DNA from: an uncultured Geobacteraceae bacterium
GTDB taxonomy: Bacteria; Desulfobacterota; Desulfuromonadia; Geobacterales; Pseudopelobacteraceae
Length of the DNA stretch: 62,921 nt
NCBI GenBank assembly: GCA_903925005.1
Contig: CAIYDX010000190.1
Location: 1 to 62,921 of the forward strand
Direction: 5' to 3'
Part shown: positions 1-8,290 of the stretch, in pieces
Layout: each line of letters opens with the position of its first letter
Numbering within the stretch: position 1 is the stretch's first letter
The notes under the pieces: model-generated
What the model was told of the DNA's origin: nothing
Databases searched by the model: none
The model's input: only the letters and a program-made list of their open reading frames with translations
Made by a program: the position numbers and the translations under genes

Positions 1-149
1 GCAAGCGGATGGGTCACGCCGGCGCGATTATCTCGGGCGGCAAGGGTACTGCGGCCGAAAAAGTTGCGGTACTGGAAGAGTGCGGCATCAGCGTGGCGGC
101 CAGTCCGGCAGAGATGGCCCAGGCACTGCTCAGGATATACAAACCGTAA
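1..149 (+). CDS. sucD: Succinyl-CoA ligase alpha subunit, 3' end (partial)
   Basis: The reading frame is already open at the left edge (first full codon at position 3) and ends with TAA at 147-149. The 48 visible residues contain [19 protein letters not shown], the glycine-rich C-terminal block of the succinyl-CoA synthetase alpha subunit, and end in RIYKP. This subunit binds CoA and carries the phosphohistidine in the TCA-cycle ligase. The phosphohistidine region lies outside the window. A propionyl- or malyl-CoA ligase alpha subunit would look similar over this short stretch. Confidence 0.85.
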   Translation, partial: KRMGHAGAIISGGKGTAAEKVAVLEECGISVAASPAEMAQALLRIYKP

Positions 150-284
150 GGATAGAACCTTTACATCAAAGCGTATACAGCTTACAAAGTCCGCATAATT
201 ATGGCTGGTGCATTTGCACCGGCCTTTTTAATTATTTCCAGCTTGAAATAGTAATACTTTTACAGCTATATACTATACGGTGTA

Positions 285-409
285 ATTCCAATTCCAAATC
301 AAAACGCTATCATCGTTGGCTCGTCTTCGGCACCTCAACGTACTGATCAGTACGCCTCGGCGCCTCAATCCTCGCCGCCTTGATTTCATCTTTGATTTGA
401 AATTGGAAT
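285..409. repeat. Interspersed dyad repeat, family 1, copy A
   Basis: This is an imperfect 125-base inverted repeat. The outer arms are ATTCCAATTCCAAATCAAA and its near complement ending at 409, and the centre is a perfect palindrome CGTACTGATCAGTACG (339-354). A second copy lies at 1206-1329. It fills most of the 302-base gap between sucD and the PilZ gene and could form a long hairpin in RNA. It looks like a REP/MITE-like intergenic element; I see no coding capacity. Confidence 0.85.
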
Positions 410-451
410 AAGAGTGAATCATAGCCGGTCAAGCTTTGGAGATGCTTTGAT

Positions 452-1135
452 ATGATGGTGCTGCTTGTAGCGGAATCGGAAAAGAGACGCGGCGTTTATG
501 AAGAATCGTTGCGGCTGTCAGGCGCTGGGGTGACTGTTGTTGCTTCGTTGCGGGAAGCGGTGCTGACGGCTTCCGAAAAGGCATTCAATGGTGTTCTGAT
601 TGATATGCCTGTGATTATCAAGGGTGCGCAGGTGGCAAAACAATCAGTGGACGATCTGATGGAAGGTCTTCCGTGCGCGTTTCTCAATCTAAACGGAAAA
701 AATCGTGAAATCCGTCTTCTTGGCCGCGGAGCCGCTGCCAAGGGTTCAACTACAATGGAAGAATTTGTCGATGTGTGCGGCCAATATACCCCAAGGATTA
801 TCTTTTCACGTGTCAGGGAGCATGTCTACATAAATGCCCTGCTGGATCTTTCACCCGATGTTCTTTCTCCTGATCGAACCACTACCATCGACATCTCAGC
901 CGGCGGCTGCTTTCTCTTCTCGGTTCGCGATGATATTCAAACAGGGGCTGCCGTCTGGATCAGGCTGGTAGGGCTGCCTTACAATGAACCTATTCAGGGA
1001 GCTGTATGCTGGAAACGGGAATGGGGTGCCGCCAACGCCATTCCCGGTATTGGAATCCGGTTCGAAAATGCCTCAGACTCTTTTAAGGAAGAGATAACGG
1101 CGGCACTGGCCATGCAAAAATTGTTTCAGCGCTAA
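452..1135 (+). CDS. PilZ domain protein with degenerate receiver-like N-terminus
   Basis: 227 residues. The N-terminal 100 residues resemble a CheY-like fold (MMVLLVAESEKRRGVYEESL, a response-regulator beta1-alpha1 pattern), but the usual acidic pocket and phosphoacceptor Asp are not clear. The C-terminal half is PilZ-like: an Arg-containing SRVREH segment, then TIDISAGGCFLF, matching the D/N-x-S-x-x-G motif of c-di-GMP-binding PilZ domains, and a closing GIGIRFEN strand. The likely role is c-di-GMP-responsive regulation, partner unknown. It is monocistronic between two copies of the family 1 repeat. Confidence 0.75.
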   Translation: MMVLLVAESEKRRGVYEESLRLSGAGVTVVASLREAVLTASEKAFNGVLIDMPVIIKGAQVAKQSVDDLMEGLPCAFLNLNGKNREIRLLGRGAAAKGSTTMEEFVDVCGQYTPRIIFSRVREHVYINALLDLSPDVLSPDRTTTIDISAGGCFLFSVRDDIQTGAAVWIRLVGLPYNEPIQGAVCWKREWGAANAIPGIGIRFENASDSFKEEITAALAMQKLFQR

Positions 1136-1205
1136 AATAACCCGCATCCGGAAACGGAAATATATGCCGTCAGCCATATTTCCAGATGTCTGCCTGACTA
1201 TCCTT

Positions 1206-1329
1206 ATTCCAATTCCAAATCAAAGCGCTATCATCGTTGGCTCGTCTTCGGCACCGGGGCGTACTGATTAGTACGCCTCGGCGCTTCAATCCTCGCCGCC
1301 TTGATTTCATCTTTGATTTGAAAATGGCA
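1206..1329. repeat. Interspersed dyad repeat, family 1, copy B
   Basis: Second copy of the element at 285-409. It has the same left arm, a central palindrome-like CGTACTGATTAGTACG (1260-1275, one change from copy A) and the same right arm. Its right edge abuts the stop codon of the minus-strand kinase-like gene, so it may act as a transcript-end hairpin for both convergent genes. Confidence 0.85.
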
Positions 1330-2039
1330 TTATTCATCACATCTTGTCGTCACATACTCCGCAATCACCTGGGCAATCTGCTCGGGAGTGTTCTTGTCAT
1401 TGTTGAAAACCATATGGTAGAAACGCAGGTCGCGGGGATCCAGGCTGAAGTAATCCTTGATGAAGGCATCGCGCAGCTTCTGATTCTTCTCGACAGCACT
1501 TTCAGCTTCGTCCTTGGAAATATCGAGCCGTTTGGCAATGGACGCCACTTTGAACGGATGGGAGGCGTACATGCGGAAATGATGGCAATTTTTCAGCTGC
1601 TGAGTGACGATGGCACTTCCTCGTCCGACTATAATCGAATTGCCTTTCTCCGCCAGGGAAAATACATGCTTGCAGAGTAGGCGGAAACGGTCGTTATCGC
1701 TTTTCCAGTGTGGTGAGAATGTTGTCAGGACCTCATCAAGAATGCGGCTTTTCTGCTTCCCCAGATTGCTGACCAGCTCTTCCGACAGTTTTTGATGTTT
1801 CGATACCTCCTCCAGCAGCGCCTTGTCCATGATGGCCCAGGTCTCGCCGCTCTTCTTCTCCATTATCTCCTTGAGGTGGCAGGACATCGGGTATGCCTCG
1901 CAGCCGAATTCACGAGAGATGGTTATAGTGGGTCGTACCTTGTTACGGACCGCACATCGCTTCCGTCCTTTCTTCGATTGAACTCCAGCAGCGCCCCAAG
2001 CCGCATTTCTATCGCCGGCAACATTAGTCTCTCTGACAT
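1330..2039 (-). pseudogene. Cytidylate kinase-like protein, frameshifted near N-terminus
   Basis: The translation from 1887 down to 1330 (185 residues) matches the cytidylate-kinase-like family (IIVGRGSAIV, RMYASHPFKVASIAKRL). Its proper N-terminus lies upstream in two frames. An ATG at 2039 with a good ribosome site (GAAGGGGG) encodes MSERLMLPAIEMRLGALLEF and reads to a stop at 1923-1925. The next frame carries VRPTITISREFG, the family's usual start, directly joined to the 185-residue frame but with no start codon of its own. A single-base shift around 1930-1945 would join them. It is either a broken gene, a sequencing error or an unusual recoding site. Confidence 0.75.
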
Positions 2040-2202
2040 GGCATCCCCCTTCACACCTGTAGTAATGGCGGTTATGGATAAATTATAACATGGTTAAACG
2101 TATTCTCAAGTCGGAGTGACTACGTTGGGTCATACAGGTCAGCAGGGGATTTTATTGAATTTTACGAAAAGTTATGGATTGGGCTTCAATGTAGCGACAA
2201 GA

Positions 2203-3027
2203 TTATTTTATCAAGTTTATTACGTGCATCTCCATTGAAAACAGATCGATCATCAATTGACGCCCCTGCAATGGGGTTCCTTGGCCGAGCAACAGTTTGC
2301 AGACTTCGGCGACTTCCAGGCTGGCAACCAGAGCGGGTGTAAAAGAAGGGTTTCCGAGAGACTGCTCAACACCTTTTCCGGCTTTCCACGAGTGATAGAT
2401 CGTTTGTAATGTGTCGTCGCCGGGAAACTGGGTGGCGACATGGCCAAACCAGCCGGCGATGGCGCCATGCACGAGGGGGATATTGACAGCAGTGCTGACC
2501 TCGGCCAGCTCCAATCGGACCTGTATCGAATCGAGCGCATCTACCGCCACGTTACATCCGGCAAGCAGTTCGGCTCCGTTTTCTGGAGAAAATGCCGCCT
2601 GAACCGGCACAAGGGTAACTGCGGGGTTAATGTCATTGATTCGTTTGGCGGCGGCTTCTACCTTGGCACTGCCGAGATTTGCAGGTGTGCTGAACAGCTG
2701 CCGGTTCAGATTATGTTCTTCAAAAACATCGGGATCGACAACTACAATCCTGCCGACGCCCAGACGCGCCAACTCTTCGACAATATAGCCGCCGAGCCCT
2801 CCGCAGCCGATCACGGCCACACAGCTGCGGAACAGTGTCAGCTGGTCACTGACGGAGATGGCATTGCGATTGCGCTGATAGCGGGCAGGCAGAATACTCC
2901 GTTCCAAGGCAACCTCTTCAACCTGGGCAAGGGTCACGCCGAAACGTTCGGTCGCCTCAATTTGCCGCTTCCAGGGGAGCAGCTGACCTTCTGCCTGTTC
3001 GCGAATAAAAATCGGCAGAGAGTCCAT
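2203..3027 (-). CDS. ThiF/HesA/MoeB-type adenylyltransferase for a MoaD-like protein
   Basis: 274 residues from an ATG one base after the MoaD stop; the longer in-frame start at 3099 would overlap moaD and is rejected. It has the E1-like Rossmann motif AVIGCGGLGGYIVEELARLG, followed by VVVDPDVFEEHNLNRQ, the ATP/Mg-binding pattern of MoeB/ThiF enzymes. The CxxC pairs that hold zinc in MoeB and ThiF are not visible, and there is no rhodanese domain. By context it adenylates the C-terminal Gly-Gly of the MoaD-like protein for tungsten-pterin synthesis. It is last in the AOR operon. Confidence 0.85.
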   Translation of the reverse strand: MDSLPIFIREQAEGQLLPWKRQIEATERFGVTLAQVEEVALERSILPARYQRNRNAISVSDQLTLFRSCVAVIGCGGLGGYIVEELARLGVGRIVVVDPDVFEEHNLNRQLFSTPANLGSAKVEAAAKRINDINPAVTLVPVQAAFSPENGAELLAGCNVAVDALDSIQVRLELAEVSTAVNIPLVHGAIAGWFGHVATQFPGDDTLQTIYHSWKAGKGVEQSLGNPSFTPALVASLEVAEVCKLLLGQGTPLQGRQLMIDLFSMEMHVINLIK

Positions 3028-3028
3028 A

Positions 3029-3253
3029 TCACCCCCCGCCCAGAAGCGGAAAGAGCGCCAGTGTGTCGCCTTCCGCAAGCTGCCGGTCGAGTTTGACATG
3101 CCGGTTGTTGACCATCATGATACCGAGCTCGGATTGCGGCAGTTTCAGGCTGTCAGCCACGTCAGCGACGGTGGTGCCGACAGGATAATCGCCGGTTTCA
3201 ATTTCAAAGCGCCCGGTACGGAATGAAGCGAATAGTTTTACTGTTATGTTCAT
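3029..3253 (-). CDS. moaD: MoaD/ThiS-like sulfur carrier
   Basis: 74 residues with the ubiquitin-like pattern (MNITVKLFASFRTGRFEI at the start) and a C-terminal ...LFPLLGGG tail ending in Gly-Gly, which is adenylated and thiocarboxylated in MoaD proteins. It sits between an AOR-associated unknown gene (3 bases upstream) and the ThiF-like activating enzyme (1-base gap). This supports a dedicated sulfur-transfer pair for the AOR tungsten cofactor. A MoaE partner candidate is encoded at 47193. Confidence 0.88.
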   Translation of the reverse strand: MNITVKLFASFRTGRFEIETGDYPVGTTVADVADSLKLPQSELGIMMVNNRHVKLDRQLAEGDTLALFPLLGGG

Positions 3254-3256
3254 TTG

Positions 3257-3829
3257 TTACTCCCTAAACAAAGCGGTCAGAAACACCCGGTAAATGCCGG
3301 CTGGTAAATCCTGACGAACCGGGAGGTATTTCATAAGTTCATTCAGCTCGTCATGCTCAAGAATCAGGCCGCGTGCCAGAACAAGTGGCCCAAGTTCTGC
3401 CAGCAGCAGATTGAATAGTTTTACACTGACAGTCCCATATTCGCCCGCTGTTGTGACGCTCTCCAAAGCGTGGCTGATTCCCTCTCGAAGTGCGGCGTAA
3501 TAGCCGCCTCGCCGCATGGTTGCGCCGACAAGACCGGGCATAGCGGCCGACAGGGTTACTCTGGAACCATTGTGAATTATAGTACGGTCTAGATCGTCAA
3601 CGGGACTGTTGTCAAGAAATATGGTGGTTATGCGGTCGGTTATGTAGTCGTCAGGTATGGCAAACTGGTCACGGAGCAGGCTTCGTAGCGTGCACCCGAC
3701 AACAGCCGGAACCGTCACCCCCTTCTGGAGAAGCGGGAAAAAATTGATTAGTTGGTCTGTGGACAGGCGCAACACCAGAGGTTCGAGTTTTGGGACAACT
3801 GTTGACTTGTCAGATATCGTCTCCGTCAT
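3257..3829 (-). CDS. Unknown protein of the AOR operon
   Basis: 190 residues from the ATG at 3829 (MTETISDKSTVV); an ATG four codons earlier at 3841 is possible. I do not recognise a domain. The middle holds a run with TLSAAMPGLVGATMRRGGYY and an amphipathic C-terminal half; no signal peptide, cysteine cluster or membrane segment is evident. It lies between AOR and moaD on the same strand, so a role in assembly or as an AOR partner is plausible from position only. Confidence 0.7.
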   Translation of the reverse strand: MTETISDKSTVVPKLEPLVLRLSTDQLINFFPLLQKGVTVPAVVGCTLRSLLRDQFAIPDDYITDRITTIFLDNSPVDDLDRTIIHNGSRVTLSAAMPGLVGATMRRGGYYAALREGISHALESVTTAGEYGTVSVKLFNLLLAELGPLVLARGLILEHDELNELMKYLPVRQDLPAGIYRVFLTALFRE

Positions 3830-3878
3830 GACTGTCTCCACAATTCCAATTACAATTTCAAATAAAAATGTAACCTTT

Positions 3879-3968
3879 GTAGGGGCGAAGCAAAAGCCTC
3901 ATCTGCTTCGCCCCTGTTGCCACTGCGGGAAAGGCGGGCGAAGCAGATGGAACTTGCTTCGCCCCTAC
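3879..3968. repeat. Interspersed dyad repeat, family 2, copy A
   Basis: An inverted repeat with arms GTAGGGGCGAAGCA and TGCTTCGCCCCTAC and extra internal copies of the CTTCGCCC motif. A second copy is at 42893-42982. It sits in the 150-base gap between AOR and the downstream unknown gene of the same operon. Confidence 0.85.
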
Positions 3969-3981
3969 TAATGTCAAAACA

Positions 3982-5718
3982 TTACCAGTTAAATACGTCG
4001 TCCAGCTCTTCATCCTTCATCATAAACGTCTGGTTGTGCGGCGCAATCGGCTCATTGTAGAAAAAGCGCGGCAGCCGGTCGTGGTGTTTGGTGAAGCCGG
4101 CGCGGGTATTGAAATCGCGCTCGGCGGAGAGAACCTTCTTGCCCAGCGCCACAACATCGTCGCCGGTCATCGTGATGCCGTGGAACGACCCAAGCATGTC
4201 AAGCAGCGCCTGGAAGGTTTCCGGCTGATCCATGATGGCAAAGGCGATAAACAGGCACATACCGGTTGAATCGATGGCGGCCGTGGCGATCTGCAGGTTG
4301 CGCGACAGCTCGATCTGCCCTTCGGTCTTGAGCGGATCGACGTCGCCGCCGACTTTGAGGATGTTGGTGGCGATAGCGTATCCGGCGGTGTGGTCAGCCC
4401 CTTGGGTCGTTGTTGCATAAGTGACGCCGATCCCTTGAATGGCGCGCGGATCGTAGGCAGGCAGGGCCTGGTCCTTGACGACAGGAACGCGCTCAACACC
4501 AAATACTTTGCCGGTTATTGCTGCGCCGCTTCCCAGGATGCGCCCCAGTGGAGTCCCTTTCTCCACCTCTTCCAACAGCCGGATAGCTGCGGCATCGTCA
4601 CCGAATTTGGCCAGCCCGGCATCCATGGCCACGCCGATCGTGACACCCATTTCAATGGTATCGACACCGATATTGTCATCCATGTAGTCCAGTTTGGCTA
4701 CGGTGTCCAGGTTGGAGATGCCGCAATGGCCGCCGTGTGACCAGACGGTTTCATATTCAGGCTGTTTGGTTACGTAATTGCCGTCTTTGTCATTGAAAAT
4801 ACCGGAACACTGGATGACGCAACCGCGATGGCAGCCATGAGTGGCTGATCCGCCTCGTGCAATTTCCAATGCCGCCTGTGTCTCGCCGCTCAAATTCGAG
4901 GCCTCGGCAAACTGTCCCGATTTGAAGTTGTTGGTCGGATAGCCGCCGGCTTCGTTCAATACGTTGGTCAGAACGTTGGTGCCATATGCAGGAAGACCTT
5001 CGCCGGTGACCGGGTGCTTACGCAGCCCTTCGACGAATTTGCGGTTGGCATCGCGATAGGCATCCGGATCTTTTGGCGTACGCATTTTTACACCGGCGTC
5101 ATCGATGATGATAGCTTTTACATGTTTTGCTCCCATGACGGCGCCGACGCCGCCGCGTCCGCAGTGGCGCGTCGGGCGCAGTTCAGGGTCGGTGCAGGCG
5201 ATGGAGGCGGCCAGCAGCTTGCGCTCTCCGGCCGAACCGATTGTCATGTAGGCAACCTTGTCGCCATATTCCTGACGCAGTTTGGCTACAAGCGGATAGT
5301 TGTCCATCAGTTTCAGGCTGTTGTCCACGATGACCTGGATGCCGTCTTTGTTGATAACAATTTTGTAGAGGTCGTCACCAACCGGTTTCCCTTCGAGAAT
5401 GACGGCGGCGTAGCCGAGTCTGGCCAGTACCTGGGCCGCCTGCCCCCCGGCGTTTGACTCCTTGATGGTGCCGGTCAGAGGGCTCTTGCAGCCGACCGAC
5501 AGCCTGCCGGTCATCGAACCGGTGGTGCCGCTGAGCATGCCGGGAGAGATAACCAGTTTGTTTTCAGCGCCCAGTGCGTGGGCCAGTGGATGAACCTCAG
5601 CCGCGACCACCAGAGAGGTCATCGCCCTGCCGCCCAGTCCGGCATACTCGCCGAGGCCGCCAACAGTTACTTTCGGGCCGCCTGCGGCCCCCATGTCAAT
5701 CCGCGCAATCTTGTCCAT
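3982..5718 (-). CDS. aor: Tungsten-containing aldehyde:ferredoxin oxidoreductase
   Basis: 578 residues from the ATG at 5718, chosen because AAAGGAG lies eight bases upstream; the frame runs further up but through the riboswitch. It has the AOR N-terminal domain (residues 1-200, ISPGMLSGTTGSMTGR, HCGRGGVGAVMGAKHVKAI). The cubane ligands are C296, C300 and C304 in GCHRGCVIQC, with a probable fourth at C488. Family members oxidise aldehydes to acids using a tungsto-bispterin and a 4Fe-4S cluster; the electron acceptor is ferredoxin or a partner subunit. It is followed by an unknown gene, moaD and a thiF-like gene. It lies 154 bases after mftF with no obvious promoter between them, so co-transcription with the mycofactocin genes is likely. 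Confidence 0.93.
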   Translation of the reverse strand: MDKIARIDMGAAGGPKVTVGGLGEYAGLGGRAMTSLVVAAEVHPLAHALGAENKLVISPGMLSGTTGSMTGRLSVGCKSPLTGTIKESNAGGQAAQVLARLGYAAVILEGKPVGDDLYKIVINKDGIQVIVDNSLKLMDNYPLVAKLRQEYGDKVAYMTIGSAGERKLLAASIACTDPELRPTRHCGRGGVGAVMGAKHVKAIIIDDAGVKMRTPKDPDAYRDANRKFVEGLRKHPVTGEGLPAYGTNVLTNVLNEAGGYPTNNFKSGQFAEASNLSGETQAALEIARGGSATHGCHRGCVIQCSGIFNDKDGNYVTKQPEYETVWSHGGHCGISNLDTVAKLDYMDDNIGVDTIEMGVTIGVAMDAGLAKFGDDAAAIRLLEEVEKGTPLGRILGSGAAITGKVFGVERVPVVKDQALPAYDPRAIQGIGVTYATTTQGADHTAGYAIATNILKVGGDVDPLKTEGQIELSRNLQIATAAIDSTGMCLFIAFAIMDQPETFQALLDMLGSFHGITMTGDDVVALGKKVLSAERDFNTRAGFTKHHDRLPRFFYNEPIAPHNQTFMMKDEELDDVFNW

Positions 5719-5740
5719 ATGTGTTTCTCCTTTCCCTTTT

Positions 5741-5757
5741 TCTGTGCCGGGCACAGA
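5741..5757 (-). promoter_or_regulatory. Hairpin between riboswitch and AOR ribosome site
   Basis: A 17-base dyad (TCTGTGC, CCG loop, GCACAGA) directly before AAAAAGGGAAAGGAG and the AOR start. It is followed by purines rather than a U-run, so it is not a standard intrinsic terminator. It may form part of an expression platform acting on translation. Confidence 0.5.
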
Positions 5758-5763
5758 TGAAAT

Positions 5764-5853
5764 TCTCCTTTTCAAAGGAAGGCTGCACCGTTTCCCGTGC
5801 AACCCAATGGCCTGTTGCCCTGGGAGGGACCCTTTAGGCGGTCAGGCTCGGAG
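5764..5853 (-). promoter_or_regulatory. Moco/Tuco-type riboswitch upstream of AOR
   Basis: On the minus strand the leader opens with CUCCGAG, then GCC..UUGGGUUGCAC, a GGGAAAC-capped stem, and GCCUUCCUUUGAAAAGG. This arrangement matches leaders at 46921 and 51043 in this window and resembles the moco RNA motif (GCC/UCC, tetraloop-like stem, GAAAGG). Known members sense molybdenum or tungsten cofactor. It begins only about 19 bases after the mftF stop codon. Confidence 0.75.
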
Positions 5854-5871
5854 TAAAAATGTTTGTATTAT

Positions 5872-7311
5872 CTACGCTGTCTGTTCCATCTGCCGGAGTA
5901 CGACAACCCGGTACGAGCTGAAACATCTCCTGCTCAGACATCCCCGGAATACCCCGGTGCCGTATGCTATATGTTCCAGCAGGTAAATACCGCTGAAAAG
6001 AGCGAACGAAAGAGGTGGTTTCCTGATGGAATAATCAACTCTTGCCGCGCATACAAATGCCAGCAGCGGCAGAAGCCATGCCCATAATCCCGGAATAAGA
6101 AGAGCCGCAACGCAAAGCGGCGTGGCGTAATATCTAACGAGATGAAAACTGAGGTAATAGATCAGGCTGCCGAGAGCCCGCAATTTGCCGGAAATCAGGG
6201 CCGGCAGACTGACAGGCAGATTTCGGCGAATAAAAGCAAATCTGGCAATGACACTATCAACAACCAGCAGGCCCGCTGCCACCGCCAGTGACCACCAACT
6301 GCTGAAAGGAGCTATGAGGCAGAGTGTCAGCAGCAGCGCCAATAATGGCGGAATAACCATCTGCTTCCGCCGCTGGGGGTGAAGCCGCTGCAGCATCCCC
6401 TCGGAAGTGCCGTAATCGAAACGCCGGGACATGAACGACCGGATTGAACTGCGATGTTCATGCAGGACATTGCCTCTCGGCATGTAGCAGATGGTCCACC
6501 CCTTGTCCCGCAGCCGCCAGGTCAAGTCGACATCCTCGCCCACATGCATGCTGTCATCAAAACCGCCGGCTTGTCTGAAAGCGTTGGCGCGTACCAGCAG
6601 ATTGCAGCTCGGCAGATAGAAGGTGTCATTGCCGCGGCTGCCGCTCCGTTCACGCGAGCCGAGCGACAGGCTGGACATGACCGACTCATAGCGATCGACC
6701 GCCGATTCGTTGCACATTCCGTCAACCTGGCCGCCGACCGCCGCCATTGTCGGATCGTCAAACGCCGGCAACAGCTCACGCAGCCAATTTTCCGAGGCAC
6801 TGCAATCGGAATCTATAAACGCAATTATATCACCTTTGGCAAAAGATGCACCGACGTTACGGGCAGCCGCCGGACCACGGCCGACACCGCCGGATGGTAC
6901 CAGCAGCGCTCCGAACTGCCGCGCCACCAGAGGGGAATCATCGCTGCTGCCGTCGTCCACGACTATTATCTGGAGTTTTTCCCTGGGATAGGCGAGCTGT
7001 GTAAGAGAGGTCAGGCAGCGTCGCAGCTCGTCGGCCCGATTCATGACAGGTATAATAATGCTTACATCAGGGAATGTTGCCGGTTGCTGCTGAACAGTTT
7101 GCAGCCGTTCGGTGAAACCTTTTGTCGTCAGCTGCTCCATGATGATCTGTTCAGCAGCGGAAGCGGCAATCGGTGATCCGTCAGCTCCCCGTCCGACCAG
7201 ATTGGCCAGGGAGATGTTGAGGCGCAGAACAGAGAGTGGCGTTTTTGACATGAGGAAGTACTCCCCATTTCGTTCCACCAGTTCCACATTGTGCCTCAGA
7301 CGGTAATTCAT
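5872..7311 (-). CDS. mftF: Mycofactocin system glycosyltransferase
   Basis: 479 residues, starting in a 4-base overlap (ATGA) with the ETF beta stop. The N-terminal 80 residues resemble a PqqD/MftB-like region (VELVERNGEYFLMSKTPL). A family 2 glycosyltransferase domain follows (DVSIIIPVMNRADELRRCL, VVDDGSSDDSP, AFIDSDC, GEDVDLTWRL), then several hydrophobic segments after residue 330. This order matches MftF, which adds beta-1,4-linked glucose units to premycofactocin. It ends the mft block just before the AOR riboswitch. Confidence 0.88.
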   Translation of the reverse strand: MNYRLRHNVELVERNGEYFLMSKTPLSVLRLNISLANLVGRGADGSPIAASAAEQIIMEQLTTKGFTERLQTVQQQPATFPDVSIIIPVMNRADELRRCLTSLTQLAYPREKLQIIVVDDGSSDDSPLVARQFGALLVPSGGVGRGPAAARNVGASFAKGDIIAFIDSDCSASENWLRELLPAFDDPTMAAVGGQVDGMCNESAVDRYESVMSSLSLGSRERSGSRGNDTFYLPSCNLLVRANAFRQAGGFDDSMHVGEDVDLTWRLRDKGWTICYMPRGNVLHEHRSSIRSFMSRRFDYGTSEGMLQRLHPQRRKQMVIPPLLALLLTLCLIAPFSSWWSLAVAAGLLVVDSVIARFAFIRRNLPVSLPALISGKLRALGSLIYYLSFHLVRYYATPLCVAALLIPGLWAWLLPLLAFVCAARVDYSIRKPPLSFALFSGIYLLEHIAYGTGVFRGCLSRRCFSSYRVVVLRQMEQTA

Positions 7312-8201
7312 GGCGTCCCTGCCGCTGTTAAGCCTTCTTCCCTGAAAATCCGCACAAGAGCAGCGGCCGTGTCATCGGCCGATTGAATGTTCAGTTTCCC
7401 CGCACGCGCCTTGATACCGCCGGAGAGAAGGGAGAGTATCCGCTCAAATGCGGGGAGCGAAGGATCGGGGGTTACCACGCGCACAGGGTCCGGCCGGGGA
7501 ACTCCGAAGTCGGCCGCGGCCAAGTAGGCGCCGGCAGCGCCTATTTCCCAGAAGGGAAGCCCCAGATGTGCCAGATCCCACTTCTCGATGTCGGCGGAAA
7601 TCGCGGTGGTGACAGCATCGATCGATGGGTAGCGCGGCGAGCGTATCTCCTCGAAGAGAATCGTACAGGGGGTTTCGGCGCTGACAAGTTGTCGCGCGCC
7701 ACGATCTGATTTGCGTTCCACTTCGACCTGGTCAAATACCGGGGTAAACGAGACAGCTGCGGCGATGCAGGGCATGGCGTTTTTTGCGGCGGCAAGCGCG
7801 GGAACCGGATCATCGCCGCGGTCTGCCAGACGGCTGCCGGTGAATACGAGTGTCGGCGAAAGAATGGTTACGATGCGGGCCAATACCCTGGCATCGGCTA
7901 TGGCGTCGCCCCCTTCCAGGCCATGATCCCAAAAACGGACCGCACGGTCGGCTCCCATCGAAACGGCCAGCCGAAGGGTGTCGTCAAGACGATCCGGACC
8001 AACTGCCAGTACGGTGACTTTGGCGCCTTTGGTATCCTTCAGGCAGAGCGCTTCCTCCAGGGCCGCCATGTCGGCCGGGTTCGGTATGCGCCGCAGCCCC
8101 CGGTCACTGATGGCCGCCCCACGCGTAGTGACGCGGGCGGGAGGCCTGGGGTCGTTGGTCTCGCGCATGAGGACGAGGATGTTGAGTTTATTGTTGGGCA
8201 T
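7308..8201 (-). CDS. etfB: Electron transfer flavoprotein beta subunit
   Basis: About 297 residues from the ATG at 8201 (GGAG six bases upstream); the ORF extends 20 codons further up without a ribosome site. ETF beta features are NILVLMRETNDPR at the start, NPADMAALEEAL, then a VLAVGPDRLDDTLRLAVSMG segment and the ADRAVRFWD strand. It pairs with the ETF alpha at 9861 and probably binds AMP/FAD at the dimer interface. In this operon it would carry electrons to the FixC-like quinone reductase. It overlaps mftF by 4 bases. Confidence 0.88.
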   Translation of the reverse strand: MPNNKLNILVLMRETNDPRPPARVTTRGAAISDRGLRRIPNPADMAALEEALCLKDTKGAKVTVLAVGPDRLDDTLRLAVSMGADRAVRFWDHGLEGGDAIADARVLARIVTILSPTLVFTGSRLADRGDDPVPALAAAKNAMPCIAAAVSFTPVFDQVEVERKSDRGARQLVSAETPCTILFEEIRSPRYPSIDAVTTAISADIEKWDLAHLGLPFWEIGAAGAYLAAADFGVPRPDPVRVVTPDPSLPAFERILSLLSGGIKARAGKLNIQSADDTAAALVRIFREEGLTAAGTP

Positions 8202-8204
8202 GGA

Positions 8205-8288
8205 TAACTCCAAAAAAAGATGAGGGATGAGGGATGAGAGAAGAGGATTTGTCTTTTTCATCCCTCAACTCTCATCTCTCATCATGGT
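8205..8288. repeat. Inverted repeat of GATGAGGG units
   Basis: The gap between the ferredoxin and etfB holds GATGAGGGATGAGGGATGAG and a near-complementary CATCCCTCAACTCTCATCTC stretch. The same octamer theme recurs at 30255-30350. It is a likely interspersed repeat rather than a terminator, because the operon continues. Confidence 0.6.
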
Positions 8289-8290
8289 TT

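Noticed and set aside
1237-1680. 147-codon plus-strand ORF through repeat 1B and the kinase-like gene
   Set aside because: Starts in the repeat and reads antisense to a recognised family.
2440-3096. Long plus-strand ORF opposite the thiF-like gene
   Set aside because: Fully antisense to a motif-supported gene and shows no recognisable protein pattern or ribosome site.
6454-7176. 240-codon plus-strand ORF opposite mftF
   Set aside because: Antisense shadow of a GC-rich glycosyltransferase gene; no family features.
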